Below, piece after piece: positions 60,401 through 63,891 of a stretch of DNA of 64,000 bases. The position numbers were made by a program, and so were the translations under genes. Source of the stretch: Chthoniobacter flavus Ellin428 (GTDB taxonomy: Bacteria > Verrucomicrobiota > Verrucomicrobiia > Chthoniobacterales > Chthoniobacteraceae); NCBI RefSeq assembly GCF_000173075.1, contig NZ_ABVL01000014.1:1-64000 (forward strand), given 5' to 3'. Each line of letters starts with the position of its first letter. Position 1 is the first letter of the stretch. The notes beneath the pieces are model-generated. The model worked only from the letters and a program-made list of their open reading frames with translations, searched no databases and was not told where the DNA came from.

Positions 60401-60957
60401 TCGGCCAGCTGAATGCGACTGGCGCGGTGACCCTCGGCACGGCCAGCACGGCGGGAGTCGCCCATCTCTCCATCGAGATCGGCGGTAATCAGGATGGTTC
60501 TGGGGTCGGCCCTGGTGTCCTCAACACCACCAACCCAGGCTCGCTGCAGAATGACCGCGTGACCATGTCGGGCAGAACGTTGACCATGAATAACGCCAAC
60601 CTCGATATCTCGCCGGTCAACAGCTTCACCTACACCGACCCGAGCGACAACAACAGCACCCAGCAGTTCAACCTCGACGGGCACATCTTCTTCCTGATCA
60701 CCGGGGCATCGAATGTGGCCGGGACCTTCGGCAACCAGCAGGGAGTGGATCCGAATCTGCCGGGCTTCAACACCATGTACGGCACCGACGGTCAGGAGTT
60801 TGCCATCAGCTACCAAGCCAGCTTCTCCGGTGGCACCTTCACCGGGGGTAACGACGTGGCGATCATGGCCATTCCGGAACCGAACTCGATGGCGATGCTG
60901 GCGGGCAGCCTGGGCATGGCCCTCGGCCTGCAACGCATCCGTCGCCGGCGGAAGTAA
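36364..60957 (+). CDS. Giant (8,197 aa) autotransporter-associated beta-strand repeat (PATR) protein with PEP-CTERM anchor
   Basis: A single uninterrupted frame of 24,594 bp encodes a Gly/Thr/Asn/Ser-rich protein of very roughly 0.8 MDa; I saw no cysteine on reading through it. A 43-residue signal peptide is followed by an entry module (TLYWDADGN, then GTWDTSTSLWWDG). Dozens of PATR-type units follow (for example NTYTGGTVLGQGTLILNKVG and FVKTGNGTFTLTGAN), each a stack of short beta-strands predicted to form a very long solenoid. Four larger supermodules repeat at intervals of 1,068-1,464 residues. A second entry module starts near residue 7660. The C-terminus is a PEP-CTERM signal, so exosortase-type processing is expected instead of a beta-barrel. 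Likely a surface fibre or adhesin. N-X-S/T sequons are very frequent. It lies divergent from two GT41 glycosyltransferases. Confidence 0.93.
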   Translation: MYTSTAAKFRKGAKPSRFFIRRLSSWLVLSTALTLGASKVAHASTLYWDADGNASGDVISSGAGLGGPGTWDTSTSLWWDGVSLGDVAWSNSTNAFDTAFFTGTAGTVTVSGTIDAGVLAFNTSGYLLSGGTINLDGTSTGGASAVNVAPWSRDTIASLLSGSAGFVKTGRGTLVLTNNSNSLSGDFTINDGSVVITNVAQLGMGTTTIAVTGIAGTGNPGYSGGQLVLQGGLAGTTFNREISLLGRGPDAANSSGALVSIGNNTFTADVTVGSAASETRLVSAFGNTTLSGGLLTIGTGGGSVFYGNGNWIINDQVTGFDTSTDRFIKTGNTISTTLTLTNTNNNFLQTVRLDSGTVRVNANAQLGNSTVATTSQGAVDFNGGVLEVRTDSTSDFANRSFRLRGNGNNTLVVGRAVGGSALNQAIQFGAMDFDANGTLNVSGIDGIGASFTGTGATGLITLATGGTLAVNNNSNGTVKIDASITRATEGSVRNVTFGGNGDMLLTGYILQPGTAGTGNIQFVKTGNGTFTLTGANITAASASTYNGSTFVQGGTLQILGATATINNLLNGTNGGALQLGNSATFGALDYRGAGETTSKVLNLPGSTGAGMVLANETGATPLVFSSAVGASGVGAKNLYLGGSSTLANEIAGVINSSSSGATSLVKIGSGTWLYDPAASSYAAGGASVAWVSGGGTNTNTFTVAANTPGIAIGETVSGDNAGGVVIGWVPATGVVTISNNISTAMAAGNVTFGANNNFTGAVTVTNGTLQVKPTAASGASGGNLFSTTNNLVFNADSGASNGAAGGTFELATPTAATLTANLAQTMGALTATAGTGKVQVDSGNGGFSNILSFNTFGTRSAGAALNFAPAGSLAGIQFVTAPTGTAISNGILGGFAYITNPTNGSIDFVAAPSNATNIAALNSVTPLPTATGGAANDYVLNASTATTAGVAANSIRITGTPTLALGGTLTITSVSATQLGGILFDNSSGAATISGAQNIASSTAGQELVFVVGGAGGTGLANALTVSSTIGNGSSSAVTKAGNGMLIVGGTNTFTGNLTLDEGTIKLAGGTAATLGSPAAGSLAVMRQGTVLDVNNSGASLAPYTGASALNTTIIGVLAGTGTIDNTSATASAISLGNSASTGSQNFSGIIQNSGGGALTVIKDGASGVQSLSGLNTYTGATVIRTGTLQVTSLADGGHSSSIGASSNAASNLIFKGGTLQYTGDTTTGSNIYQTSQTPSVSTDRLFTLEGNATLDSSGTYGNVVAAARVANNAALVFSNAGAIAYSTTGAKTLTLQGDSIGDNQINLQLADPTGGALSVTKTGTGHWILGGTSNSYTGTTTVSSGALEAVDGSSLPSTSNLTLNGGVFQTSGNFTRAFGTGAGKVQLTGGVSGFAASTAPLNITLDSGNTLTWGSATFNPTGLDFGSSSALFGTTLTNNINLGSAARAIQVDTNSNTSTAQTQATVSGVISGVAGGTLTKNGAGNLILGDSNTYVGNTIITNGSLTVSSIGNSTGTVSSSLGASGGSLVFNSGTNTANLLYVGPGETPSRPISITSGAATIQIDSSGSGALVLPSITNGGTSTLTLQLRGTNMDNNMVTSQLTNGVGVLTVTKADGGVWILNPSVANTFSGNININGGTLGLTANAIGNAAAITIQNGALLAWGGDLSTTKPLTLTNNSTAVFEGSNNITFTSNVTKAAGANDQTISNNLENGALLTINGNLIDAETGTNATRTISVRGNGSTVWNGIIQDNTSVTTNIIKMDYRMANGTTFTLSGGANTYTGGTVLGQGTLILNKVGALGGTNGTTTGVFTWDGGVIQASTDLSGATNKIANPVNMQGDFMTVIGTNNIEFGAAAALNASRTLYNNLSSGTLTFSGSITNSAAATLTIAGTGNTAITGVVGTGTGAQALTYSGTGTLSLTGTNTATGVLTANRGLITLSGTSGGTWNAGTVAINSGGILRLDNGGGDNAAGRLQDAGAITVSGGTLDFIGSGTTAEIAGAVTVNSAPFRITTSSGTGGTLTFASISFGASGSALDLNGVTGLGSTNKIKFASSTGLGASNNVLARVFIGGSDFAAYDSTNGVVAFSAYNTANNIDGAAAVDTLKITTGTTETLTKTVNAVMLNGGVTLGATGVPVLTVTSGGFLANGGANTLSVPDIALTTTGTFQVANGSSLNLTGSLTGAQTFSKALPGSMTFSAPQYFTSTINVVDGTLNLAGGLNTIYNAGGATLSIDRTATVDLNGNTQYVGALSSPGTLSNIGGTVTSSSGSPWLVTNNGGSTFAGQITGSGLNFARVGTNSTMALESAQTYQGRTVLMAGTLTLENDATILNTSAIDINYATLNLSNNSSLQIDNTNRISDSAPITMRGGTLTLTGRVDSSSAETVGAVSLTEGANSINSTWGSTGQAGAFSTTELTLTSLSRSAGTTVNFSNTSASGGTLGAPGNNPRIFITSPLTALGVGVLGPWAIANSGDYAAYNTTNGIGVVGTGGFAGYDVTFGSGKIVNLGGNSAVAVSTTLPAGTTVAAMLRLSGGFQDDLLFTNSGDLLDLEMGGLLRSNNANNSNIGSVATPGILTAGTNASTSTELVVYNNQGTVTINSTIQDTAATAIGGTGTVSLVKSGAGTLTLTNFNGYSGGTVVDQGTLNLSGGATANGSTNVVIPGNLTINGGVTGTGTTVAMVTNQGQIAATSNVTMNGHSTLTLVGNNTLNSLTLNDDGGDTAGPTVTPTGILTLTSTTPITATSSNAATAPTLGTGTLALAAGTDTISVGAIQLGGQTYTKIAPGLIINSAIIGNSVSLLKTGNGLLQLGGNASTFAGGVTVNAGGLIIAASSVPAQGGAGLASGPLGTGTLTMGAGLPLLVNASQSVGNSVTFADGTPVFDTNAAANATMSLNGSLSFGSATSINASIANPFLTVALLGPISNISNITSISRTGLGNLVFNSAGYTGNFVSDNLVMQGTAVSLLNDGDGYGDVQTISLPGSVIFDTGIVPNIAVGRAGGTLPLNQAQNKIIAPASINNANLGITVTNNNGYGLQSSDNVTLINTSTFTVANATNSNVVQGLYLEGVLGGTGFIKTGAGAVVLGNAGNTFTGNVNIQQGVVSVDADAELGTSTNKVLLNSLTSTSTLRATSTFTLNHTIQLTNTANTRAIEVTAGNTLTLNAPFDLNSNPTATLAKSDNGTLSFASGVNNTGWTGIFSINAGAILLNAANNLGGATVNITNAVGGAVQLTGGITVANALTVNATGSGGINSGGVIESVSGNNTWSGAITQTSGDSTTVGADVGATLNITGTWTAGNSVTFTGGGTINLQTALPGYNTFNILGDAAGDPTTVNLTTNSSAAFAPPINIRNGTFSISGAGVKTAGTGLITVSQGSVLSVDDTAATTSRFSGRPLTLEAGVFNYKVSATSSTEVMGALALNSGGSTINIDDSLGGNNTLTFASFTSGGGAGSALNVTGTFGTASNKITFTTAPTLSPATTGILARVTTNGNEFATYNASTGLTPFAGYSSATDISTTAATDTYKATTSTANTVPTSQTLNALTLNGGLSVDSVDGVVPTTLTLTSGAVLNQAGNNSLDVQVVALGATEGLIHVANGTTLSVSSGFSGTGGMTKALPGSLVLTQQQYVSGNTTVEGGTMQLAGGTNTLLFNNGLVVNNGGTLDLNGTAQYVGNLASQSAGAGVGAGGGIITTTGGSATLVTNSAASTTFGGQITGAVSLIKAGTAGTLTLVNSSSYTGPTIVTGGTLTLTDGGALTGTSSVTLSYGSLSITDSGLFTSTNRINDSAPITMRSGVIVYTGRSQTASSETLGALTIDQGGSNINATTGTVTGVQSVDLTFASITRINNGTLNINNGNGQLGNASRILFTSAPTLVNNLVTGGAPGDRGGWLVNGGADFVTYVPGLGLAPLGAVGAPNYDSTGLPVLGGATLNVKLSSNNFVIPDIGGVGTAGTYALNALNFTTSANQNLTFTDNADTLNLTSGGFLKNGANTSLIGSAVGNGMITAGGTVATGTGTAQLIFQQTGAATTTMNSAIVDNAATGDAVRLVYTSYNTGVLSLAGVNTYSGGTVVNGWTGGSSGSLQIASGGVLPGGGLTINGGTVIQQTGGVITSQAVTINGAGTLTLAGNNTLTSLTFNNNGGGASTVTPTGVLTLTGSITSSPSNVGGIATIGTGTLDLNGSNTFSIVVNPTLVNTVDVAPWQAGLIINSVIQNGGIVKTGSGVLQLGGQSTFTGGVTISQGGLLLAADSTPPGSGPVTSGPLGTGTLTMASGTSLISNVAVRNIANDIVFQGNTTFNGTTNGAAAILNLNGNTTLPSTWNATITAPQLTVNIANVIGSTISDVINKSGLGVLNVGNYLGTLQISGGLVISGDGNTLGTAENVNLGGPISITGNTAIAINHSGGAITALNKTLQKSGLTIGTNTLALTNNSGYGLEITGTTTLTGTPTFTVANATASNVTQGLILTGPVVGAGDGIVKSGNGTLVLSNVGNSFGGVGSKVEIRKGVLSVSNDGALGDSHNSVLLNVNAQTGAGFRATGTFASSRLFTLNQASNAFEVTVGNVLTLNTAFGMSAPSDALYKNDNGVLELAADNTASGWNGGIFINAGAVRLSNSNAAGISTSVITITPAVAGAALQLNNVTIANPIVLASTANVKFGGLDFGGQVEGVAGTSTITGQITKSADNAIGVDSGAVLNINGGINDVTVTAHAEVFNTAGSGIINLNSSLTSATPTANQYFSVEKHGTGTLNITTANPIIFTSNLTIFAGTVSLNGAGTLTGGNGIAATVNPGGTLVVNDNSLTPTNNRLGSRPLTMVGGNFTLVGNTSGNTLETLAVPTLNRGYSVITVTAQSGEQANLVFTGSSNVPAGAQNSGTTPSGTSILFRGTSLGTGAGPGIATIQDTNATNGFAIDGSTGATNTTTKSILPYAILETSDTGTGATAQFATGDTVAGAAGTTAILRQLSANEMSTLNAAFVANVNEHLNGNVNVTASVAPNSLTMDSGGQVTISPLISLNLASGGILAKSGNGGISGGIINQTNGFSPLEFWTIGDLTVTSLFNGGNGTTNGAISLVKAGAGTLTLSTPLSLIPGLTSMSANSMSGLTVINQGTIKLNGGKNTLLANNFMEIGLGGTLDLNGNSQQVEGLFTDGAVPNSGGTVTSSTGTGNLVVNADNTSRIWAGSITGNVNFTRSGQNTLTLESDNTYVGLTLISGGTTVLRDSAKLSGTTGIEIDYATLTVDNNANYGTNVADRINDAAPITMRGGTFTINGRAQAASSETIGAVTLAQGYNVFTPTIGGTGVSSMDLTLASLTQNGDATVNFNATLGLIGSNPRILINTLNGVSSSTVGAGLTNNIIGGWAIVGNDFATYIPGLGVAALAPVSTSTGALTYDLSTIAPGNNSTLNARLTASAAVPNGGATLNALSMTGSNIAITFTTATDTLNLTSGGLIGPNNNQSIGGSVDSGRLTAGGLTPTTPSNLYIYNRANTLTINSRIIDNPNNGGSSVRAVFNASGGAISLTDTNNSYTGGTTLNGGTLNLLASATGSVIPLAANPANGLVINNATVTMGSSTNSVSQQIAAGNVVTLNGSSTLNLFGNNTLAGLVFNNEGGTGNPTVQTFSTATSTGLGSTGVLTIGSSGIVATSSNIGTIAFIEGRVDFGSGANTISVATINANGVTDIAPLQRGFLLRSVVNSTGGITKLGNGVLEIGAQDTFTGAFTVAAGAIRNGLTNAGSRYSDLTLNSGTRYDLNGASSTWGSLAGSGNVFNSGGTGANGGGAATLTVGFDNASTTFSGQFERYNDANPSFTAFTKIGNGTLHLTGTQSASTGTTGTVTVSGGVLAFDSTGAWFTGTTSPAFAGTFTVNASSTLLLDNTGTNVNNRLGLNATGTLNMQGGTLVINGNSSANTSETINSYTVANGGGTLQLNANANSLLNMTILTLGPLNGNGSELFQGINGTAAANGNATLSIINAPALEGSQGGGLNGTSNMSVRQDILVDASTTGLGTGFLVKDTGTNLYRALGGAQGLASTEYNLAPATWATAQNGGINASAQTLRFTTAVNTLTVGGTSSLASGLNTTAFGIFGPGGLLSLTENTSTVLVLNGGIFTDTVALNGTAGNTLTVHTVGTGVFNQNGYYGIGNTAGLIKADDGTMNLNNLALFTGTVTVNGGTLNLNSGQDNTIAVVPGATTPTVSNLAVNGTSAQVDLKNNNQTFGSISTINQLPGKGGTITNSGATVVTLTSTGGGTFAGSITGNIAFTRAGSNTTTLTSANTYTGPTIVRGGVLQLRDSGSISSTAGVTVDYGTLLWDNSALNPLGNLNPTRILATNPLTLQGGILTINGGGSTDTVVAMNSITVTGGENIINTTPFISEGSTVKLTVGNLVRNTTNHSGVNFNGFTTNNSSAGSNTLGGQGLVTNSNIILNQINGTTFNASSLVNGLIGGWAVADGSAFATYDNNFGVVAMNNTYGGFTAPAFTGTDVTNTVVTGNYNDAGSGTTALVRTMTTGAKTANSWRFAQSGASTTVTPVSGTTYSFGVGIITNANQTVTLGAVDATNTITGTGTDLYFYVNTNTLIINPAIIGNEAVVANGGNTLRLAPLFASNTYTGGTYINAGTTNLQAATGLIAIPGDLNINNATVTLGNATSGQVASTANLNINGGGIFNLFNYVTATTQSLNSVNFNNQGGNGNPTFAFGTQTAPSTIILTAANAITSNNDSAAFTPQFTTNSATFSALQLSNANPVITTSGLSPDDLNIAVPITSAGGMVTKAGNGSLTLSAASTFSNGFDLNQGTLIFGAATAGTPPTITSGPVGTGALQIDNGTTVLGASALTIGNAVNVTGNFTFGGVTSTNNLTFTGAVNLGNATRTISVSSPAVTATITGLISSTATGTAFIKDGPGTLVLNVLNTNANFGGAGVTVNNGLLKNGVDNAVPNASLLTVNAGAGYDLNGTNETLLQVAGGGFITNSAASSKVLTLSGSSATDVTTNLNSTIGAITDNHGVSASSILAVTKVGLGSLTLSGAGSNYFGTTTVVAGSLIAGTDNSFSPNSTVVLSNTTTAALTATLDATNGNQTIAGLQVTDNNATGGASVIVGSGKTLTVNGNVTIGSNVSSTDVTNASFTGGGSLVVNSSNGTIQLGGAGIAPSTNANSAIVDMSGLNSFTANLGSGGTFRIGDITNSNGGTGSGASSLTLAANSTINTGTLSVGDAEDVTNAANALHLGSGTNVINANTINIGSLTGGRSNGTLNFASGTGTLKIRAFDGLSAANLNIINAGNNGTGTNLAGVFDVTGHNADLLINTLTMAARSAGNTGSGPATATFSFDTGTLGVSTLNMSNRSGTDTTGTVTSMVNIGGGTDSLGVVTMAVNTAAAATGSAVATLNVSGGSVSATSINLSGANATGAVATGTLNITGGTLTMAGDITHASTTGSQNTTLTLNGGILDMAGHNIGSVSAVVGSGSGGLNLQSGTLRNVAQINGGAAISKTTAGVLNIAGTNTWTGATNVNGGTLNLVGGGSPTLGGTAVSVATGATLSVSGTTVIGTTSAGTLSISGGGNFSLLDGGINTLTLLNTTGGSLSMGNGAGLQLDLSPSGFLNTVDSATVQSLTLTGGNSIVSLNNLSAGTLTNGTYTLLNYANGSTLNGFDFTFAGGSTAQQIGGGRSYTLVTGANSLQLVVGSVTTPTPVYWQGGLGDGSWASITGVGNSTNWVNGPTGTDTNQIPGSVSDVFFTANSATNLVTTLDQSFVINSLNFTGAGTTADSTNVTINNGVGSNTLTINNGVTDVSTSAAHTVNVPVVLGNDQTWSNSSTGDLTFNGNVTGVNTNLTVTGSGNTVINGAIQTGNGGLNKTGVGMLTLGSGSNSYAGTTNIAAGTVKLGADNAIPSGSGKGNVTVNGTLDVNGHNQTVNGLSGTGTIDNTAAATSPTLTVGANNQTSSFGGTIQNTAGALAVNKVGTGTVTMSGANTYSGGTNVSAGTLVVSGSIQGNTTVASGATLASGNNITSQMAAISAASDALGGGTVAPGNTGGVADLSTVGQLNATGAVTLGTASTAGVAHLSIEIGGNQDGSGVGPGVLNTTNPGSLQNDRVTMSGRTLTMNNANLDISPVNSFTYTDPSDNNSTQQFNLDGHIFFLITGASNVAGTFGNQQGVDPNLPGFNTMYGTDGQEFAISYQASFSGGTFTGGNDVAIMAIPEPNSMAMLAGSLGMALGLQRIRRRRK
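43432..55720 (+). repeat. Four long-period supermodules inside the giant gene
   Basis: The marker RI(S/N)D(S/A)APITMR begins at residues 2357, 3776 and 5240 (nt 43432, 47689, 52081). A divergent fourth form, RILATNPLTLQGG, begins at residue 6308 (nt 55285). Each is preceded by a GTLDLNG-NxQ-V segment and a YTGPT- or YVGLT-type unit. Each is followed about 100 residues later by a GPWA/GGWA-x-FATY segment (for example IIGGWAIVGNDFATYIPGLG). Intervals are 1,419, 1,464 and 1,068 residues, so the region grew by duplication of units far longer than a single PATR repeat. Confidence 0.75.
60871..60954 (+). other. PEP-CTERM sorting signal
   Basis: The final 28 residues read IPEPNSMAMLAGSLGMALGL followed by QRIRRRRK: a PEP triplet, one hydrophobic helix and a basic tail. 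This is the substrate signature for exosortase-type enzymes, none of which is encoded in this window. Confidence 0.95.
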
Positions 60958-60987
60958 AATTCGGCGCCAGTGAGCCAAAACATCATC

Positions 60988-61025
60988 ACCGGCCGGGACC
61001 GAAAGGTTCCGGCCGGTTTTGTTTT
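60988..61025 (+). terminator. Strong rho-independent terminator after the giant gene
   Basis: A 13-bp stem ACCGGCCGGGACC / GGTTCCGGCCGGT (60988-61000 with 61005-61017; one G-T pair) is closed by a GAAA tetraloop and followed by TTTTGTTTT. It lies 31 bp after the stop codon at 60957. Confidence 0.92.
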
Positions 61026-61087
61026 CAGGCGGCGCGTCGCTGGGACGTGTGAATGCCGCATGGCCAATCGCTCCGGTTCGTGAAGTT

Positions 61088-61115
61088 TTGACAATATACC
61101 CGTGGGGGGTATATG
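61088..61115 (+). promoter_or_regulatory. csoR promoter with palindromic metal-repressor operator in the spacer
   Basis: A consensus -35 TTGACA (61088-61093) and a -10-like TATATG (61110-61115) are 16 bp apart. Between and partly overlapping them lies a perfect 8-bp inverted repeat, ATATACCC (61094-61101) and GGGTATAT (61107-61114), with GTGGG at the centre. The G/C tracts flanked by TA are typical of CsoR-family operators. Repressor bound here would block RNA polymerase. Expected transcription start is at or within a few bases of the csoR ATG (61122), so the mRNA may be leaderless. Confidence 0.8.
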
Positions 61116-61121
61116 TAACGT

Positions 61122-61410
61122 ATGAATTCCGAGACACGAACCAAACTGCAGGCGCGAATGAAACGCATCGGCGGACAAGTTGCCGGCATTCAGCGTATGC
61201 TTGATGAAGACCGCTATTGCGTGGACGTCCTCAATCAATTTCCGCGTCCGTTCGGCCCTCGATGCCCTCGGGGTCGAGTTGCTCACCAACCATGTCGAAT
61301 GCTGTGTGGCCGGACATGGCACGCACAAGGAGCACGCCAGGGCGAAACCGATGAAGCCGGCGGAGTTGCTCGCCGAATTGCGCACCGCCCTCCCCCGTTT
61401 CTTGAAATGA
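61122..61410 (+). CDS. csoR: CsoR-type copper-sensing repressor, frameshifted
   Basis: When joined the product is about 95 aa, normal for DUF156/CsoR proteins. The first helix TRTKLQARMKRIGGQVAGIQ and DEDRYCVDVLNQ (Cys33) lie in one frame. VRSALDALGVELLTNHVECC, with the His and Cys ligands of the C-H-C copper site, lies in the next frame. The shift is at about 61234-61245, near a TTT run. CsoR homologues leave DNA when they bind Cu(I). The palindrome in its own promoter and the P-type ATPase overlapping by ATGA make a copper-efflux operon likely. RcnR/FrmR-like relatives are excluded mainly by the ligand set. Confidence 0.82.
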
Positions 61411-63891
61411 TCGGCGAAACCAAGAGCGCGGTCTATACCGATCCCGTCTGCGGCATGCAGGTGACCGCGGAGTCGGCGGCTGGGCACGCGGAGTTCAAAG
61501 GCGAGACCTATTATTTTTGCTCCACGCATTGTCAGCGGAAATTCGAGGCGGACCCGGCCACTTTTGTGAAGGAGTCCCACTCCTGCTGCGAAAGTAAACC
61601 TGCGCCGCAGGTGCATTCCTGTTGTGGAGGGCACACCGTGACCAAGCCTGTGGCAACGAAAGCGCCTTACTTTTGCCCGATGTGCCCGGGGGTGGAGAGC
61701 GACCGGCCTGGCACCTGCCCGAAGTGCGGCATGGCCCTGGAGTCGGCCTCACCGCAGTTGGTGCGGTCGAAAACCATCTACACGTGTCCGATGCACCCCG
61801 AGGTCGAACAGGATCACCCGGGAAATTGCCCGATCTGTGGCATGGCGCTGGAACCCAAAACGGTGACGATGGAACCAGAGGACGGCGGCGAATTGCGCGA
61901 CATGACCCGCCGCTTTTGGATCAGCGGGGCTTTGACTCTGCCGGTCTTTCTGCTCGCGATGACGCATCTCTTCCCGGCAGCGCCAGAGTGGACGATGGGT
62001 GTGGTTTCGCGCTGGGTGCAATTCTTTCTCTCGACACCAGTCGTGTTGTGGGCCGGTTGGCCTTTCTTTGAACGGGGCGCGCGTTCGTTGAAGACGGGCC
62101 ACTTGAACATGTTCACGCTCATCGCCTTGGGTGTCGGTGCGGCTTTTGGCTACAGCGTGGTCGCCATGTTGGTGCCGGAGGCCTTTCCCCACGTGCCGGG
62201 CCATCTCCACGCCCCGCCAGTCTATTTCGAAGCGGCGGCGATGATCGTGGTGCTGGTTCTTCTCGGCCAAGTGCTCGAGTTGCGGGCGCGCCGACGCACG
62301 GGAGATGCGCTGCGGGCCTTGCTGGATCTGGCCCCGAAGACCGCGCGAGTGCTCAGTGACGCGGGTGAACAGGAAGTGCCGCTCGAAGACGTGCCGGCGG
62401 GGGCGCGTTTGCGAGTCCGTCCGGGCGAGAAAGTGCCGGTGGACGGTGTCATCCTCGAAGGCAAATCCGCCATCGATGAGTCCATGCTGACAGGAGAGTC
62501 GATGCCGGTGGAGAAGATCGAGGGCGACGCGGTGACGGGCGGGACGATCAATGGTACCGGCGGTTTCATCATGCGTGCGGAACACGTCGGCAGCGAGACG
62601 GTGCTCGCGCGGATCGTGCAGATGGTTTCCGAGGCGCAACGCAGTCGCGCGCCAATTCAGGCGTTGGCCGATCGCGTGGCGGGATACTTCGTGCCGGCGG
62701 TGCTCGGTGTCGCGGCGCTCACGTTCGTGCTGTGGTTTTGGCTCGGGCCGGAGCCGCGCTTTACCTCGGCGATCGTCAACGCGGTTGCCGTCCTCATCAT
62801 CGCTTGTCCGTGTGCCTTGGGATTGGCGACACCGATGTCGATTATGGTTGGCGTCGGGCGAGGGGCGCATGCCGGTGTGCTGATCAAGAACGCGGAGGCG
62901 ATCGAGCGCTTGGAAAAGGTGACATCGGTCGTCGTGGATAAGACGGGCACGTTGACCGAAGGCAAACCGCGAGTGGTCGAGGTGCACGCGTTGGACGGCC
63001 TGGAGGAAAACGAACTCATTGCGCTGGCAGCGGCAGTCGAGCAATCGAGCGAGCATCCACTGGGTGCAGCCGTCGTGGCGGCGGCTCACGATCGCAAATT
63101 GCCGATCACCTCGGCGCAGGATTTCCGTTCTACCACGGGCGGGGGCGTTGCGGCGAAGGTAAGCGGGCCAGACCGTGATCGCCGGGAAACTTTCGTTCCT
63201 GCGCGAGCAGGGGGTGGCGGAGATCGATGCGTTAGCCGCCCGAGCGGAGTCGCTGCAAAAGCGTGGCGAGACGGTGATCTTCGTCGCGCGCGACGGACGC
63301 GCCATTGGTTTCATCGCCGTGGCCGATCCGATCAAACCTTCAACGAGGCCGCCATTCAATCCCTGCACGGTCTCGGCCTCAAAGTGCTGATGCTCACCGG
63401 TGACAATGCGCGCACCGCGCAGGCCGTCGCGGAACAGACGGGCATCGACCAGGTGGAGGCGGGCGTCGCGCCCGGCGACAAACACGCCCGGGTCGAGGCC
63501 TTGCGCCGGGGTGGGGAAGTGGTGGCCATGGCGGGAGACGGGATCAACGACGCGCCCGCCCTGGCCGCGGCCGATGTTCGGCATCGCCATGGGGACCGGC
63601 ACCGATGTGGCGATGGAAAGCGCCGGGGTAACCTTGGTGAAAGGCGATCTCGTCGGGATCGTGCGCGCCATCCATCTGAGCCGCGCCGTCATGCGCAACA
63701 TCCGGCAGAATCTCTTCTTTGCCTTCGTCTACAACTCGATCGGCATTCCGATCGCTGCCGGGCTGCTCTATCCCTTCTTCGGCATTCTGCTCAGCCCCAT
63801 CATCGCCGGAGTTGCGATGAGTCTGAGTTCCGTTTCCGTGATCGGGAACGCGTTGCGTTTGCGCGCCGTCAGCCTCGAAGGCCCACGTTAG
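61407..63891 (+). CDS. Copper-type P1B-ATPase with YHS and two heavy-metal-binding domains, three frameshifts
   Basis: The start is ATG 61407, overlapping the csoR stop. Order: a YHS domain (VYTDPVCGMQV, YYFCSTHCQRKF); a Cys/His-rich linker (SHSCCESKPAP, HSCCGG); and two HMBD zinc-ribbon-like modules (about 88-111, CPMCPGVE..CPKCGM; about 125-148, CPMHPEVE..CPICGM). The ATPase core follows: SMLTGESMP (actuator), CPCALGLATP (metal-site helix), DKTGTLTEG (phosphorylated Asp), SEHPLGAAVV and GDGINDAPAL. Frame breaks at about 63168, 63336-63345 and 63576-63580 split the P- and N-domain region; all segments stay well conserved. Joined length is about 827 aa. It exports Cu(I) or Ag(I) from the cytoplasm. 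Confidence 0.88.
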
